The position numbers and the translations under genes were made by a program. A stretch of 64,000 nt of DNA from Cunninghamia lanceolata (Eukaryota > Streptophyta > Pinopsida > Cupressales > Cupressaceae): NCBI GenBank assembly GCA_027924645.1, contig BSBN01001149.1:2666001-2730000 (forward strand). Direction: 5' to 3'. The notes under the pieces were generated by a model. That model saw only the letters and a program-made list of their open reading frames with translations, ran no database searches and was not told the DNA's origin. Of the stretch, positions 23,490-37,221 are shown one piece after another. Within the stretch, counting starts at the first letter, position 1. Each line of letters opens with the position of its first letter.

Positions 23490-24644
23490 TTCCGCAACTA
23501 CCAAAAATTTAGCGAGGTGAAACAAAAATCAGTGATGTCATTGTAAATTTGATGGACAAGATCTTTTTGATCGTAGTCCTTTTAATCTCTACCATATATC
23601 TATATAATTTATCAAGTGCTCTTCACTAAGAGAATGTTTATCAGTGTAATTAGCCGATAGACTTCTTTATGTGAGGTTTTGAGCTTAGAAAATTTTCTCA
23701 CGCTTGAAAAATTCACGCTGGTTTATTTTTCAAATGCCTAATTTTTAATTCACCAAATTAACTCTAAAAACATCTTTAAAAGCATTGGAAAATATTAGGA
23801 AAGAGATCTGATTATTTTTCAGCCATCGGAATTAAAACTCATCTTGTCATTGTCAAATTTTCAAATTTACATCCCCAAAAATTCAATCATTAGAGACAAT
23901 CGATGGACAAGGTTAGTTGACATCCGGTAGATGACAAGATATTACAACCCTAAATTAGCTTCCACCGCTTCATTTTGATGGTTTGATTCATTCAGAGGCA
24001 TCAAGACTCACATATAAATATTTTATAGGTAATTCAATGCATTCACGGTGGGCAAAATCCGATGGCTTTTACCAACATTTCGTTTGTGGAGGTTTCTGAA
24101 GGAGACAATTTTTTCTACAAGCTAAGGCATTGGGGCCTTTAGCTATTGTGCTGGAACAAATACACAGAGCTATCGAGCTTACAAACCAGTCCAACAACTT
24201 TGTGTGATAGCAACTCTGTGGAGGCCCATTTAAACAAGAATAATTCTAATTTCTAACTAAAGAACCCAGACTGATAGGAACGTAGTTCATTTTGGAATAG
24301 GAAGCTCTGAGATTGGTGAACAAAATGGTTTTGAAGATCTACAACTCACTAGAGGCACAATTTAGAGGGTTGTCCATAGTAGGCTATGGATTCTACACGT
24401 TTGAGTATTTTTGCAAGGCCTATAATATGGGTGGTTCGTCTATTGAGCTTGGCAGCCAATGTCATGGTGCTTGTCTGGTGCATAGAGGTGGTGTTGCATT
24501 TGAAGCTACCAATAAGAGCCTTATTTTCAATGTGAGTTCGTTGTTCTTTCAATTTTGTTGGAATTTTTATTTCTTTTGTTTTATTTCTTGCTTTTAGCTT
24601 GTGGGTAGGATATAGGATTATGGGGTAACTTATTTTATAATACA
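23490..24644. other. Unassigned spacer with one weak ORF
   Basis: About 1.15 kb between two copia elements. The plus-strand ORF 24313-24597 (94 codons) has a Gly/Cys-containing middle (GGSSIELGSQCHGACLVHRG), and a splice-donor-like AATGTGAGT follows at about 24530. It could be an exon fragment of a host or mobile gene, but I recognise no family. The rest is AT-rich and featureless. Confidence 0.4.
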
Positions 24645-24649
24645 AAACC

Positions 24650-24942
24650 AATTCAGTTGTGAAGTCCAACCATCACTGACCTTCCAGCTCTTTTGTTTTC
24701 TTTAGACTCTTCATCTGAACTAAAGAGTTCAATATATAATTTGGATTAAATCACTTGTATAGATTAATGAAACTTTGTATTTACTACTGTGAATAATAAG
24801 AGATGAATACCTTGCTTTTCCCATGGATGTAGCCAAATTGGTGAACCACATAATTCATTGTGTTTGTGCATATTTTATTGTGTGTTCTATTTATTGTTAG
24901 TCTATTATTTTAGCTTCTTCATTTTGCTTCAATTTCTTAACA
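24650..24942 (+). repeat. 5' LTR of the outer copia element
   Basis: 293 bp, ending CTTAACA. It aligns along its whole length with 38945-39236. The terminal TG is mutated to AA. Confidence 0.9.
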
Positions 24943-24944
24943 AT

Positions 24945-24956
24945 TGGTATAAGAGT
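24945..24956 (+). other. Degenerate primer binding site
   Basis: TGGTATAAGAGT, two changes from TGGTATCAGAGC, two bases after the LTR end CTTAACA. Confidence 0.85.
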
Positions 24957-27900
24957 TGTGGAGAATTAAGGAGAGATGGAGGAGGCAAATAAGTGGAGGA
25001 TTGAAAAATTCTCAGGCCAAAACTTCGGGATGTAGAAGCTACAACTAAAAGCTCTGTTAATTCAGAGAGACCTCACAATTATGCTAGAGGGAAAATCAAA
25101 GAAGCCTGCTGCAATGCCTGATGAAGATTGGGGCAAATTGGACAAGAAGGCAATGACAACAATTATCCTCTCTCTATTTAGTAATGTTTTATTTAATCTT
25201 AAAATAGAGAAGACAATGAAAGGTTTATGAGATCATTTGCCTGACATGTATGAGATGGCTTCGACTTCAAACAAAGTTTTCTTAATGAAGAAATTGTACG
25301 ACTTGAAGATGAAGGAAGGCTGAAAAGTATCAAAGCATTTGAATGAATTTAACACATTGATTAGCTAATTAATTTTTATTAATATCAAATTGGAGGATGA
25401 AATAAAGGCTATCTTTGTATTGTGTTCTCTACATGATAGCTAGGAAGGAGTTGTTATGTCTGTTAGCAACTTGGAATCCAACAAGAAGGGAAATGTGCTC
25501 AATTTTGATGATGTTAGAGGGATTCTTCTCAATGAGAACATGAGAAGAAAAAATCAAGGTACTTCATTGAGAGACACTTTGATAACTGGTAGTAGGGAAA
25601 TCACAAGAATGAGGGAGGAATAACCATAGAAGAAGATTAAGATCCAACAAGAGATCAAAGACTAGATGCAAAAATATTAGTTGTTGGTAATGTGGTAAGG
25701 AAGGCCACATAAGAGGAATTGTTGGTCATTCAAGAAGGCTAAAATTCAGTCAAAAGAAAATGAGGTAAATGCTCAAAAGAAAATGAGGTAAATGCAACAT
25801 ATGAAGAAGTTGCAGGTGCTGTTGTTCTATATATAGGAGAAGTTACAATAGACACTTGGGTGCTTGATTTTGGAGCATCATTTCATGCCACATCGTGCTG
25901 AGAGTATTTCAAGAACAATCAAGATGGTAACTTTGGTAAGGTTTGTCTTAGTGATGATGAACCTTGTGATATTGTTGGCAAATGAGACGTTTTATAAAGA
26001 CTAAAAAATGGTAACAACTAGCTACTATGAGATATTAGACATGTCCCTCAACTCAAAAGAAATTTGATTTCAGTTGGGTAGTTGGATGCTCAAGGTTGCA
26101 GCATTATATTTGAATCAAGTATGTGGAAGGTAACAAAAAGAGCCTTGGTGATTGCTAGAGGTAGAAAATCTGGAACTTTGTATGTGCTAGAGAGTCAGGT
26201 TGAAGTGGGAGCTACAATGGCAGTTGTGGACAATGGTACTAAACTTTGGCATAAAAGGCTCAATCACACGAGTAAGACTGGCCTTGAGATTTTACACAAA
26301 AAGGATAAACTTCCAAGTTTGAAATTAGTGGATTTAGAGTTGTGTGAGCATTGCATATACAATAAACAAAATAGGACCAAATTCTCCACCAAGGAACATG
26401 ACAAGAAGACACAACCATTGGAGTTAGTGCATTTTGATGTTTTTGGCCCCACGGAGGTAACATCTATTGGTGGGTCAAACTATTTTGTCACTTTTTAGAT
26501 GATTGCACTAGGAAGCTTTGGGTTTAAATGCTGAAAAGGAAATATGAAGTTTTTGGCATGTTTATTTCAAAGCACTTATAGAAAACCTAATCGGAAACAA
26601 AATTAAGTGCTTAAAAAATGATAAAGGTGGTGAATTCTGTTGAATAGAATTTGATCAATTTTGTGTAGAGAACGATATTAAGAGGATTAAGATTGTTCCT
26701 CTTACACCACAATAAAACAGTGCAACATAAAGATTGAATATAACTATTTTTGGAGAGAGCACGTAGCATGTTCTAGAATGTAGGTTTGGGGAAACAATTT
26801 TGGGCAAAGGCTATAAATACAACTGTGCATCTGATTAACAGAGGTCCATCCTCTCAATTAGACTTTGAAGTTCCCAAGGAGAAGTGGCTAGGAAAGAGGA
26901 TCTCCTATAATCATCTGCAGGTGGTTGGGTGTGAAGCTTTCGTTCATATACCATAGGAGAAAAGAATGAAGCTTGATGTTAAATAAAAAAGATGTGTCTT
27001 CATTGGATATAGAGACAAAAAATATGACTACAAGTTGTGGGATCGCATCTCCAAATAGGTCAGTAGAAGCAGAGATGCAATAATCAATGAAAAAGTAATG
27101 GGAAGCCTACCAGAATAGCTGATGCAAGCCAAAGAGTATGTCCCATTAGATGACATGATAAATGGGACCAATGCATTCAAATCAATACACCATAATCATA
27201 CTTAGCCGCAGTCAAAAAATCAAATGCGAGAAATTTTACAAAGTCAACCGCCCAACACTCTAACATTGTCACCTCATAATACATGTCTATTGCTATATGA
27301 AAATCCAAACCTACAGCCAAATTTGGATAGAAGTTTGGCATAGGATGCATACCCAAATTAGCCGTTGGATGTACTTTGAAATAGGCATAGGAAAACACAA
27401 GCACAAGACAATATAAGAAGTTATCGCTCAACACTATAAACTTGCCATCTAATACACAAAATGCATTGCCCTATACACAAAGTTTGCCTCTAAATACATC
27501 TCAAGACTTTCTGCTAGGAGGATTAAGGAACACACTATGTAGTTGCCATTAGAAAAGGAACCTCCATATACTCTGTCGCCAAACTGCTCTTCCTCTCATG
27601 TTCAAAATAATGTAAGGTAGGAAAATCATGCACATACTTCTTAGCAGAGCATTTCATAGGGACAAATTCCTTAGGTTTGAAGGTCCACCAGAGAGCATAG
27701 GCCTCCATAAAAATATAATGATTTTGTTCAACATTTGTTAATTTTTGATCAAGCTAAACCTACCACTTTTGAAGAAGATTGCAATGACAAAGATAGTGAA
27801 AAATGGATGGATGTCATGAAGGATGAGATGGAATCATTAATGGAAAATCACACATGGGATTTGGTCTCTCTTCCTCCTAACCAAAAAGCATTGAAAAATA

Positions 27901-28951
27901 GGTGGGTTCAAAGGAAGGAGGGACGGAGTGGTACAGGGCCAGATTAGTGGTCAAAGGATATGACCAACAAAAGGGTGTTGAGTTCACTAAAATTTTTCAC
28001 CAGTAGTGAAAATGACTTCCTTCAGGGCAGTGCTGGAATTAGCTATTGTGTATGATCTTGAATTGGAGAAGCTCAATGTCAAGATAGTATCATAGTACTT
28101 CTCCATGGTGATTTGGAAGAAGAATTGTATATGAAGCAACTTGAAGGCTTCAAGAAAGAAGGCAAAGAGGATTTAGTCTACAGGTTGAATCAAAGTTTGT
28201 ATGGGCTAAAACAAGCTCCTTGGTAATGGCATCTCAAATTTGATTCCTTCATGGCTGAGAAAAACTTCTACAGGTGTGAATCTGTTCCTTGTGTGTATTA
28301 TAAGGTTTTGGAGAATGGTGAATTTATGTTGCTATTATTGTATGTTGATGATATGCTAGTGACCAGAACTACAATGGTTGTTGCTAGCTAGTTGAAACAA
28401 CAATTGGCTAACAAATTTTAAATGAAGTATTTGGGGGCTGCCAAGAAAATCCTTGGAAGATAGGCAAAAAAGAGAATTGAAATTATCACAAGAAAAGTAC
28501 ATTGAGAAGGTTTTGGATAGGTTTAGTATGAAGAGTGCTAAGGAAATTAGCACACCTCTAGTTGATCACTTCAAGCTATCCTCTGAGACTTGTCCAAAGA
28601 CACAAGAAGAAAAAGATATTATGGAAAGACTACCTCACTCTTTTGCTCTTGGGAGCCTTATGTACGTGATGGTATGCACAAGACCCAACATTGCGCCTGT
28701 AGTGGGAGTAGTCAAGAGGTGTTGGATTATTACATCTTATTAGTATATAGTTTAGATATTAAATAAATAAATCAATAGTTAGAATGCTAGTTTTATGGGA
28801 AGTTATATTCCTGTAAGTTGTTTTGGTAGCTTGTTTACAGGAATGTAAGGATTTAAAAAGCCATTGCAATGCAATGTTTTATTATCTAAGGAAATCAATA
28901 TACTATTTTATATTATGATATTGCCGTGCAATTATTATGTAATCCACATAC

Positions 28952-30162
28952 TGTTAGATTTAGGGCAGATAACTAAGAGGGGGGGTGAATCAGTTGTCTT
29001 AAACTTTCTTTCTTTTAAACACTTATATTCACTTAGCAGTATAACAATAAATCAAACATGAAACATTATGCATTTGATCAAGAGCAGAAACACATCAACA
29101 CATGAGACACCAAGATTTTGACGTGGAAAACCCAGTTAAGGGAAAAACCACGGGGTGAATAACCCAAGATTGTATTCTCTATTAGAAGAATAGAAAGAAT
29201 AAAATGGGACATGCCAATTAGGGCTCACTGCCTACAAGAGACACACTGTCTACAAAAGAATAAGTATCACCTACTTAAACTGGTAATTAGCATCTTCACC
29301 ATGCTTGAGTCAGTTCCGTTTAAGCCCAAACCTTCTGCTCTGTCTTTCTCTCTTCTCCTCGCTACCACACACTCATCTCCGCAAGTCACACCTTGGAATG
29401 ACTTCTTAATCCCTTATTTATACACGACATCAACTTAGGAACAAACATCTAAGTCGGTAATCATCCACAAGATCATCCGCAAGGTGTATAATTCATCTGG
29501 TCAGCCAGTCATAGAAAGAGCACTGTCATCTGGAAGTTATTCTTCTTTTCTGGGACCCCAATTCTAATGCGGACCATAAACATGAACTGAGCACAATCCA
29601 AGGACCTCCACAGCCTTTCCTAAAACACCAAGAACATCCGCACTTCCTCTACTTGCTGAAATTCTTCTCTCCTTCATCCGAAACCTCAAGAACATAGTCT
29701 GCCTTTACTGTCACAAAGGAATAGATACTTGTGGACCTTCAAATCACAAACCAATCTAGTTAACACACCACACAGACTTCCCCAACACTTCCTCAAATCC
29801 GTAAGACAGGATAATGCATTTCCAGATCTCACCGGACCTTTCTGTGACACTCTGTCACCTCAGAGCATCTATCAGAACTGGTTCTACTTGAGTGATCACA
29901 ACTTCTTCATATCTTCATGCGGACCTCTGAAAACTCTATTGGAACATCTTAAGACTCATATCTACAAGCCCTTTAATCCACATCCTTTGATTCTTAACCT
30001 GTCTTGAGCTTTTACCTTGCTGTCATCATTGTTCTTCACTATTCCTGATTGAGACTAATTTTCTCAATATCCTCAACATATAGCTCATCCAATCCTTATC
30101 ATTAATGCAACATAAGTATGTTGACATCAATAACAATACCAATTAGGCCCATACTTGCAACA
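28952..30162 (-). repeat. 3' LTR of the minus-strand copia element
   Basis: 1,211 bp, near-identical to 34700-35911, ends TG…CA. Confidence 0.93.
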
Positions 30163-30507
30163 ATCTCCCCCTTTGTCATTGATGGCAACATATGATGTGA
30201 AAAACTGATTTGACCATCAAGACAAGAACTTTTCTTTACTGTCACAACTCCCCCTATCAGCAACCACCATTCACATATCTTCTTTTCCATTACTGCTCCC
30301 CCTCTGATCAGCAACCACTTGTTTTTCACATGTCTTCTCTCCCCCTTTGACATCAATGGCAAAGGGCTCATACTTGCAACTCTACCACTTTAGAATCAAA
30401 TCTGTTGCTCCCCCTGAGTAGTAGCTCCCCATCATCAGTTTGGACCACAAGATGTGATTGTGATATGCACCAAACTGATGCACCTTAGTGCACCTTAGTT
30501 CATCACC

Positions 30508-33500
30508 AGAGGGGCAATAACCCCTAACTTTTCCCTTAGATACTCAAAAGAGTCCTTAGGTAGAGGTTTTGTAAAGATGTCTGCAATCTGATCCTTGGAT
30601 GACACAAACTCCAATCTGACTTCATTTTTGTTCACTTGTTCTCTCAGGAAGTGAAACTTGATGGATATATGTTTAGTATTTGAGTCAACACCGGATTCTT
30701 AGATATGTTATTGCACTTGAATTATCACAGAAAATTGTGATAGGCTCCTCATACTCTACTTTGATATCTCTTAATATCTGCTTCATCCACAACACTTGAG
30801 TGCAACCACTTACTGCTGCAATATATTTTGCTTCAGTTGTAGATAGAGATATTGCCTCTTGTTTCTTGCTTAGCCAAGAAACCAATCTCTTCCCCAAAAA
30901 GAATGTTCCACCACTGGTACTCTTTCGGTCATCCACATCTCCTGCCTAATCTACATTTGTATATGCATGAAGAGAGAAACCCTGATCTCTAGGATACCAC
31001 AGACCATACTCAACTGTCCCTTTTAGATATCTAAAAATCCTTTTGATTGCCATGACATGAGATTCTCTAAGATCAACTTGGAATCTTGTAACAAGACCAA
31101 CAGCTTGCATAATGTCTGGTCTAGTCTGAGTGAGATATAACAGTCCTCCAATCATTGATCTATACTTTGTATGATCAACCTTAGGAGAGTCATCATTTTT
31201 GCTTAGCTTACATCTGATTGCCATGGGAGTGTTCATTGCCTTTGAATCTTCCATCCCAAACTTCTTCAACAATTCTTTTGCATATTTGGTTTGAGAAATG
31301 AAGGTACCTTTCTTTGTTTGAGTGATTTGCAGACCCAAGAAGAAATTCATTTCACCAAGCATGGACATCTCAAACTCACTTTTCATTTGGTTTGCAAAAG
31401 TTTTACACAAACTATCTTTTCCTCCAAAAATGATATCATCAATGAACACTTCAACACCTAAGATATTTTCATGATCAATTTTGAAATATAGATTACTGTC
31501 AGCAGTACCTTTGTTGAAACCAATCTTCAAGAGATGTTTATCCAGTCTTTCATACCAGGCTCTTGGGGCTTGCTTTAGTCCATACAGTGCCTTTTTCAAC
31601 TTGCAGACCATATCACCATTGTCAGACAATTGAAATCCATCTAGTTGCTCAATGTACACTTCTTCTTCCAAATCACCATTCAGGAAGGCAGACTTGACAT
31701 CCATCTGATACACTTTGAAATCCTTGAAGGTAGCAAATGCAAGAAATAATCTGACTACTTCAATTCTTGCCACCAGAGCCAAAGTTTCTTCAAAATCAAC
31801 TCCTTCTATTTGAGAGTAGCCTTTGCAAACTAATCTAGCCTTATTTCTGATCACTTCATCGGCTTCATTCAATTTGTTTCGGAAGACCCATTTGGTTCCA
31901 ATCACATTCTTGTTTCTAGGTCTGGGAACAAGATCCCAAGTGTGATTCTTCTCAATTTGCATCAGTTCTTCCTCCATTGCCTTAGTCCAGTTTTCATCAT
32001 TGCAGGCTTCATTTACTGTCTTAGGTTCAATCTTTGAAATCAAACAATACTTATCTGAATCTTGAGCAATTCTTCTTCTTGTTTGTACACCTTTGCTTTT
32101 GTCACCTATGATCTGATCTTTAGAATGGTTCAGTCTCACATACCTCAGAACTTTGGGAGTTTCTTGCACTTCTGACTCTTGATTAGGCTCATTGAATCTT
32201 ATCTCTTCTTCCTGACTTACCGGATCAGTTTCAATATGTTTTTCAGAAGAGTCTTGACCACCTTGAATTAGATCATCATTTTGATCATCTTCTTCATACT
32301 CACAAAACCTTGAGGGTTTTTCAATTCCTTCATCAACCTTCACATTAGTACTTTCTATAATCTTTCTCAATCTCTTATTATAACATCGGTATGCTTTGCT
32401 TTGAGTAGAATAACCCAGAAATATTCCTTCATCACTTCTAGCATCAAACTTTCTTAGATCTTCATCTCTCTTGATGTAACATTTGCTACCAAACACTCTA
32501 AAATATCTTACAGTAGGTTTAATACCAAACCAAAGTTCATAAGGAGTCTTACCGATATTATTTCTGATTTGAAATCGATTGAGAGTATAGACTGCAGTGT
32601 TGACAGCTTCTCTTTAATAGATCTGGGGGACATTTGCTTCCATCATCATGGTCCTAGATGCTTCCTGGATGGTCTGGTTCTTTCTCTCAACTACTCCATT
32701 CTGCTGAGGAGTCCTAGGAACAGACAACTATCTCTTTATTCCATGTTTCTCACAGAAATCTATAAACTCACTGGATGCGAATTCTCCACCTCTATCAGAC
32801 CTCAGACATTTCAATTTTAATCCAGTCTCATTTTCCACCATAGCCTTGATTATTTTGAACTTCTCAAGAGCTTCTAATTTCTCTTTCAGAAAGGTTACCC
32901 ACATCATCCGAGAATAGTCATCAACTAACAGCATGAAGTATCTATCACCTTGCACACTCCTGATTCTTGCCAGACCACATAAATCAGTGTGAACCAAGTC
33001 TAATAATCCAGTAGAAGATTGTTCCTTGCTTTTGAATGAGATTCTGCTTTGTTTTCCCAACTGACATTCTTTGCACAAACTATTTGTAGGTTTTACCAAT
33101 CTTGGAAGATCTCTTATAGCCTGAGTATTGCTTATCTTGATATTATCAAGGTTCACATGACACATTCTTCTATGCCATAACCAACTCTGATCAACTTGAA
33201 CAAATAAGCAACTTTTACCAGTACCAGCTAAGTGAAAGATGTTACCTTTTGTTTGGGTACCGGATGCAATCTCTGTTCTAGAACTTTCAAAAATTTTGCA
33301 CTTTCCATTCTTGAATTTGAGATCATAGCCTTTGTCCACCAACTGTCCAACACTGAGAAGATTATGCTTCAATCCCTCAACATATAATACATTACCAGTT
33401 TTGTTCTTTCCATCAAAAGAAATAGTTCCTCTACCTCTGATTCTACCTGTAGAGTTATCACCAAACTTTACCACTCCTCCTTCATACCTTTCCAAATCTA

Positions 33501-34642
33501 TGAACTTGTTCACCTGTCATATGGTGAGAGCAACCACTGTCAATGACCCAATCATCCTTCTCTTCTACTTGGGCAGCCAGGGCTTTTTCTTCAACTTTAT
33601 GATTGACAGATTCAGAGGGCATTGGATCTTCTTCCTTGATGGCAATGAACACCCAGTCACTTCCGGATTTGTCTCCTTTTTCTGATTCATCATCTGTTAC
33701 TCCTTCATCATCTCCTTCATGAGCATAGTAACAATTCTTCTGGAATTTTGGTCTATTAGTGTTTGGCCTAGATAATCTTTCTGGACACCTTGATGCAAAA
33801 TGACCAATCTTATTGCAGTTGAAACACTTAAAGGGCAATTTTCCTTCATACTTACCGGATCCTCTTGGCAGTCTTTTTGCAATAAGAGCTTCAAGATGAG
33901 CAGTTTCAGCTTCTTCTTCTTCCAAGTCTTTTCTTGCATTTTCATACCATGATGATTTCCTTGAAGAGTTTTCTCCTAGATCAAACCTTTGTTTTCCTTT
34001 TACAGAGGCACTAGCTTTGAATGCAGATTCAGTCTTTGGGGGATCATCTCTAAATTCAGCCATCTCAAAAGCAGCCAACTTACCAACCAATTGATCTCTT
34101 GTGACTGTTGTGTGAGCTCTGAATTCTTCGATTGCAAAAGCCTTGATTTTATAAGAAACAGGAAGGGATCTGAGAACTTTGCCAATGATCTCATCTTCAC
34201 TCAAGGTTCCACCTGCATTTCTAATTCCACACACCAGCTCATTTACTCTTGGCATAAAAGAGGTAATATTTTCATCATCTCTCATCTTCAGTTTTTCAAA
34301 TTTCCCTTTTAGACTCTGTAACCTTGCACATTTAACATACTGGTCTCCTTCATGTAAAAGTTCCAGTTTATTCCAAATATCAAAGGCAGTTGGTAGATCA
34401 ATAACATTTGAGAGCTCTGAGTCAGATAATGTGCTTAGAAGAGCCTCTTTGGTCTGCAGATTATTTTCAGCATCTGTGATTTTGTTTAGGGTTGTCAGAC
34501 CACCCTGTGGAGGTACATACTGCTTTGTAACCATGGACCAATACACCATTCCCATACACTACAAATGACACTTCATGCGACCTTTCCAAAGAGCAAAGTT
34601 AGTTCTATCAAACTTCGGACTATCCTTCTTGTAGGACGACAT
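30508..34642 (-). pseudogene. copia gag-pol polyprotein with few breaks
   Basis: Gag starts at ATG 34642 (MSSYKKDSPKFDRTNFALWK). An in-frame TAG follows after 27 codons, and the frame is then open to 33482. It contains the UBN2-type gag core, the knuckle CFNCNKIGHFASRC (about 33825-33785) and the protease site WVIDSGCSHHMTG (about 33550). A one-base shift near 33500 leads into the frame that carries integrase (LWHRRMCHVNLDN, TDLCGLARIRS, DYSRMMW, RSDRGGEF, PQQNGVVERKN), RT ([14 protein letters not shown], catalytic FIDD at 31446-31435) and RNase H (DVDDRKSTSGGTFF, ISLSTTEAKYIAA). Stops lie near 32726, 32625 and 30940. A final shift near 30690 puts the C-terminus (DQIADIFTKPLPKDSFEYL) in another frame ending at about 30508. 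About six lesions in 4.1 kb, far fewer than in the neighbouring copia relics. Confidence 0.92.
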
Positions 34643-34685
34643 CCTGGATCTCCTTAAGTGGTTAAGCTCCTTTTAGAGGAACCTA

Positions 34686-34697
34686 GCTCTGATACCA
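34686..34697 (-). other. Primer binding site (initiator tRNA-Met type)
   Basis: The minus strand reads TGGTATCAGAGC, two bases after the 5' LTR end. Confidence 0.93.
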
Positions 34698-34699
34698 AT

Positions 34700-35911
34700 T
34701 GTTAGATTCAGGGCAGACAACTGAGAGGGGGGGGTGAATCAGTTGTCTTAAACTTTCTTTCTTTTAAACACTTATATTCACTTAGTAGTATAACAATAAA
34801 TCAAACATGAAACATTATGCATTTGATCAAGAGCAGAAACACATCAACACATGAGACACCAAGATTTTGACGTGGAAAACCCAATTAAGGGAAAAACCGC
34901 GGGGTGACTAACCCAAGATTGTATTCTCTGTTAGAAGAATAGAAAAAATAAAATGGCACATGCCAATTAGGGCTCACTGCCTACAAGAGACACACTGTCT
35001 ACAAAAGAATAAGTATCACCTACTTGAACTGGTAATTAGCATCTTCACCATGCTTGAGTCAGTTCCATTTAAGCCCAAACCTTCTACTCTGCCTTTCACT
35101 CTTCTCCTCGCTACCACACACTCATCTCCACAAGTCACACCCTGGAATGACTTCTCAATCCCTTATTTATACACAACATCAACTTAGGAACAAACATCTA
35201 AGTTGGCAATCATCCACAAGATCATCCGCAAGGTGTTTAATTCATCTGGTCGGCCAGTCATAGAAAGAGCACTATCATCTAGAAGTTATTCTTCTTTTCT
35301 AGGACCCCAATTCTAATGCAGACCATAAACATGAACTAAGCATGATCCAAGGACCTCCACAGACTTTCCTGAAACACCAAGAACATCTGCACTTCCTCTA
35401 CTTGCTGAAATTCTTCTCTCCTTCATCCGAAACCTCAAGAACATAGTCTGCCTTTACTGTCACAAAGGAATAGATACTTGTGGACCTTCAAATCACAAAC
35501 CAATCTAGTTAGCACACCACACAAACTTCCCCAACACTTCCTCAAATCTGCAAGACAGGATAATGCATTTCTAGATCTCATCGGACCTTTCTGTGACACT
35601 CTGTCACCTTAGAGCATCTACCAGAACCGGTTCTACTTGAGCGATCACAACTTCTTCATATCTTCATGCGGACCTCTGAAATCTCTACTGGAACATCTTA
35701 AGACTCATATCTACAAACCCTTTAATCCGCATCCTCTGATTCTTAACCTGTCTTGAGCTTTTACCTTGCTGTCATCACTGTTCTTCACTGTTCTTGATTA
35801 AGACTAATTTTCTCAATATCCTCAACATATAGCTCATCCAATCCTTATCATTAATGCAACAGAAGTATGTTGACATCACTGACAATACCAGTTAGGCTCA
35901 TACTTCCAACA
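34700..35911 (-). repeat. 5' LTR of the minus-strand copia element
   Basis: 1,212 bp, bounded by the PBS side (TGTTAGATTC on plus) and the catac target duplication. Confidence 0.93.
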
Positions 35912-36938
35912 CATACTATATTTTCTCATCATTTATCAATATGGTATTAGAGAAGGTTAGAAACCCTCTGTCTATGTGTTGAAATCTACAGAGCAAGGAG
36001 GCAAATCCATGGAAGAAGCGTTGTGTTGAAATTAAATGGCACTTTGAAAACCAGTCTAAAGCAGTCTTAGTAAAACTACAATAACTTCATCATTTCTCAA
36101 TGAAATTTAAAAATTCAAACTATTCTAGAAAGCTAGTGAAGAGGAGAAAAAATACAAAAATGGTTTGAAGATATTCTTAGTATTTAGTGAGTAGTTTAGA
36201 AAAATATTGATATGATATTTGTTGGGAAAGTTTTTTCCATAAATGAAGACATTTTTTGTTGTTTGTTAGGCATTGAAATTTATTGTTGTGTGAGTTTTTA
36301 TTTCTTGCCAAGCAAAACTACCTATGATCATGTATTTACATTAATGTCAAACATAGAAGTTTGGTGGAAGCCCATTAAATGTTTAATCATATGAAAGATT
36401 GAGACAACGACTCATGGAATATTACTATTATAGTGTATAGAAGACATAGTGCAGTCTCCAACTCTCATAAAAATAAATTGAAGAAGTGTAGAATCCCTAA
36501 GGTGCTAGTGTATTTGGGTGCAACAAGGTGACTTTTAAAATAAAGACCATTTAGGATTTATTTTATTTCTCAAAGAGGTTTAAAATAAAGTTCACTATTC
36601 TTATGAGTAAAGTAAATAGTTGGAATAGTTGGTAAAATTTTCAAGTGGGGATCAATAGGTAAGAGGATCAAGTCTGACATGTGGCTTCATTTTTTATTTT
36701 AAAGACATAAGAATGTATGTTTAGCATGTTTGGTAAATAATATCATAGTTGTTGCAATGAAAGATACTTTTTATTACACTGGTACAGTTATGTGAAAGTT
36801 ATTTGCATGTCATGTAAAATGGATGACTAAGTGAATGAGAATGCAATAAGGTAAAAAAATTGTTGAAGGTTTAATATTTTATATAGGTGTACATTTACAT
36901 TGAGAAGTATATCTTTGAATTTGAAGGATGTGAATGTT

Positions 36939-37221
36939 TTTTTTTTTTTTTAAAATGTGCCTGGTAAACTTTTTAACGTGACCGGTGATGATGGTGCGAC
37001 ACGCCCTCTGGCTCCACACGAATGCTTTTGCCCGGAGCAATGAACCGGTGAGGCCATAACTGGGGGACCTCATCCCCTAGGAAGAACACTTCAAACCCGC
37101 GAGCTCATTGGCCCAGCGAAGGCGTAAAGCCTTGCGAGCTCGTTGGCCCAGCGGGGGTTTGAACTCTGGTGGCCGCCACTACAACCGAGCGACTTAACCA
37201 CCGAACCATGCCATCATCAGC
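36939..37221 (-). mobile_element. tRNA-derived SINE with 17-bp target site duplication
   Basis: The exact 17-mer tgaaggatgtgaatgtt flanks the insert at 36922-36938 and 37222-37238. On the minus strand the 5' part carries an RNA polymerase III A-box-like TGGTTCGGTGGTTAAGTC (37208-37191) and a B-box GAGTTCAAACCCCC (37166-37153), at tRNA-like spacing. The element ends in an A run (about 15 bases, seen as T at 36939-36951). The body contains a tandem duplication of about 20 bp (GCGAGCTC-TTGGCCCAGCG) around 37098-37150. Length about 283 bp. It is non-coding and would rely on a LINE for mobility. I do not recognise the family. Confidence 0.88.

Larger units (their letters stand above)
28952..35911 (-). 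mobile_element. Ty1/copia retrotransposon, comparatively young, TSD catac
   Basis: Minus-strand element with LTRs 35911-34700 (5') and 30162-28952 (3'), both starting TGTTG and ending CTAACA on that strand. The flanking catac occurs on both sides (28947-28951 and 35912-35916), proving the borders. A PBS lies at 34697-34686, and a purine tract (AAAGGGGGAGA) just before the 3' LTR at about 30163-30175. The long LTR and the [17 protein letters not shown] block resemble large plant copia lineages such as SIRE/Maximus or Angela; I cannot decide which. The LTRs differ by about 4-5 percent over their first 700 bases, mostly transitions. Confidence 0.95.

Noticed and set aside
27177..27434. Minus-strand ORF of 85 codons in the middle of the outer copia element, first taken as an inserted gene fragment
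   Set aside because: The plus strand there reads as the variable integrase-RT linker and ends in the usual copia RST-REHRPP motif before RT, so no insertion is needed.
37150..37210. A tRNA gene
   Set aside because: Only box A and box B are tRNA-like. The unit has an A tail and a 17-bp target duplication, so it is a SINE.
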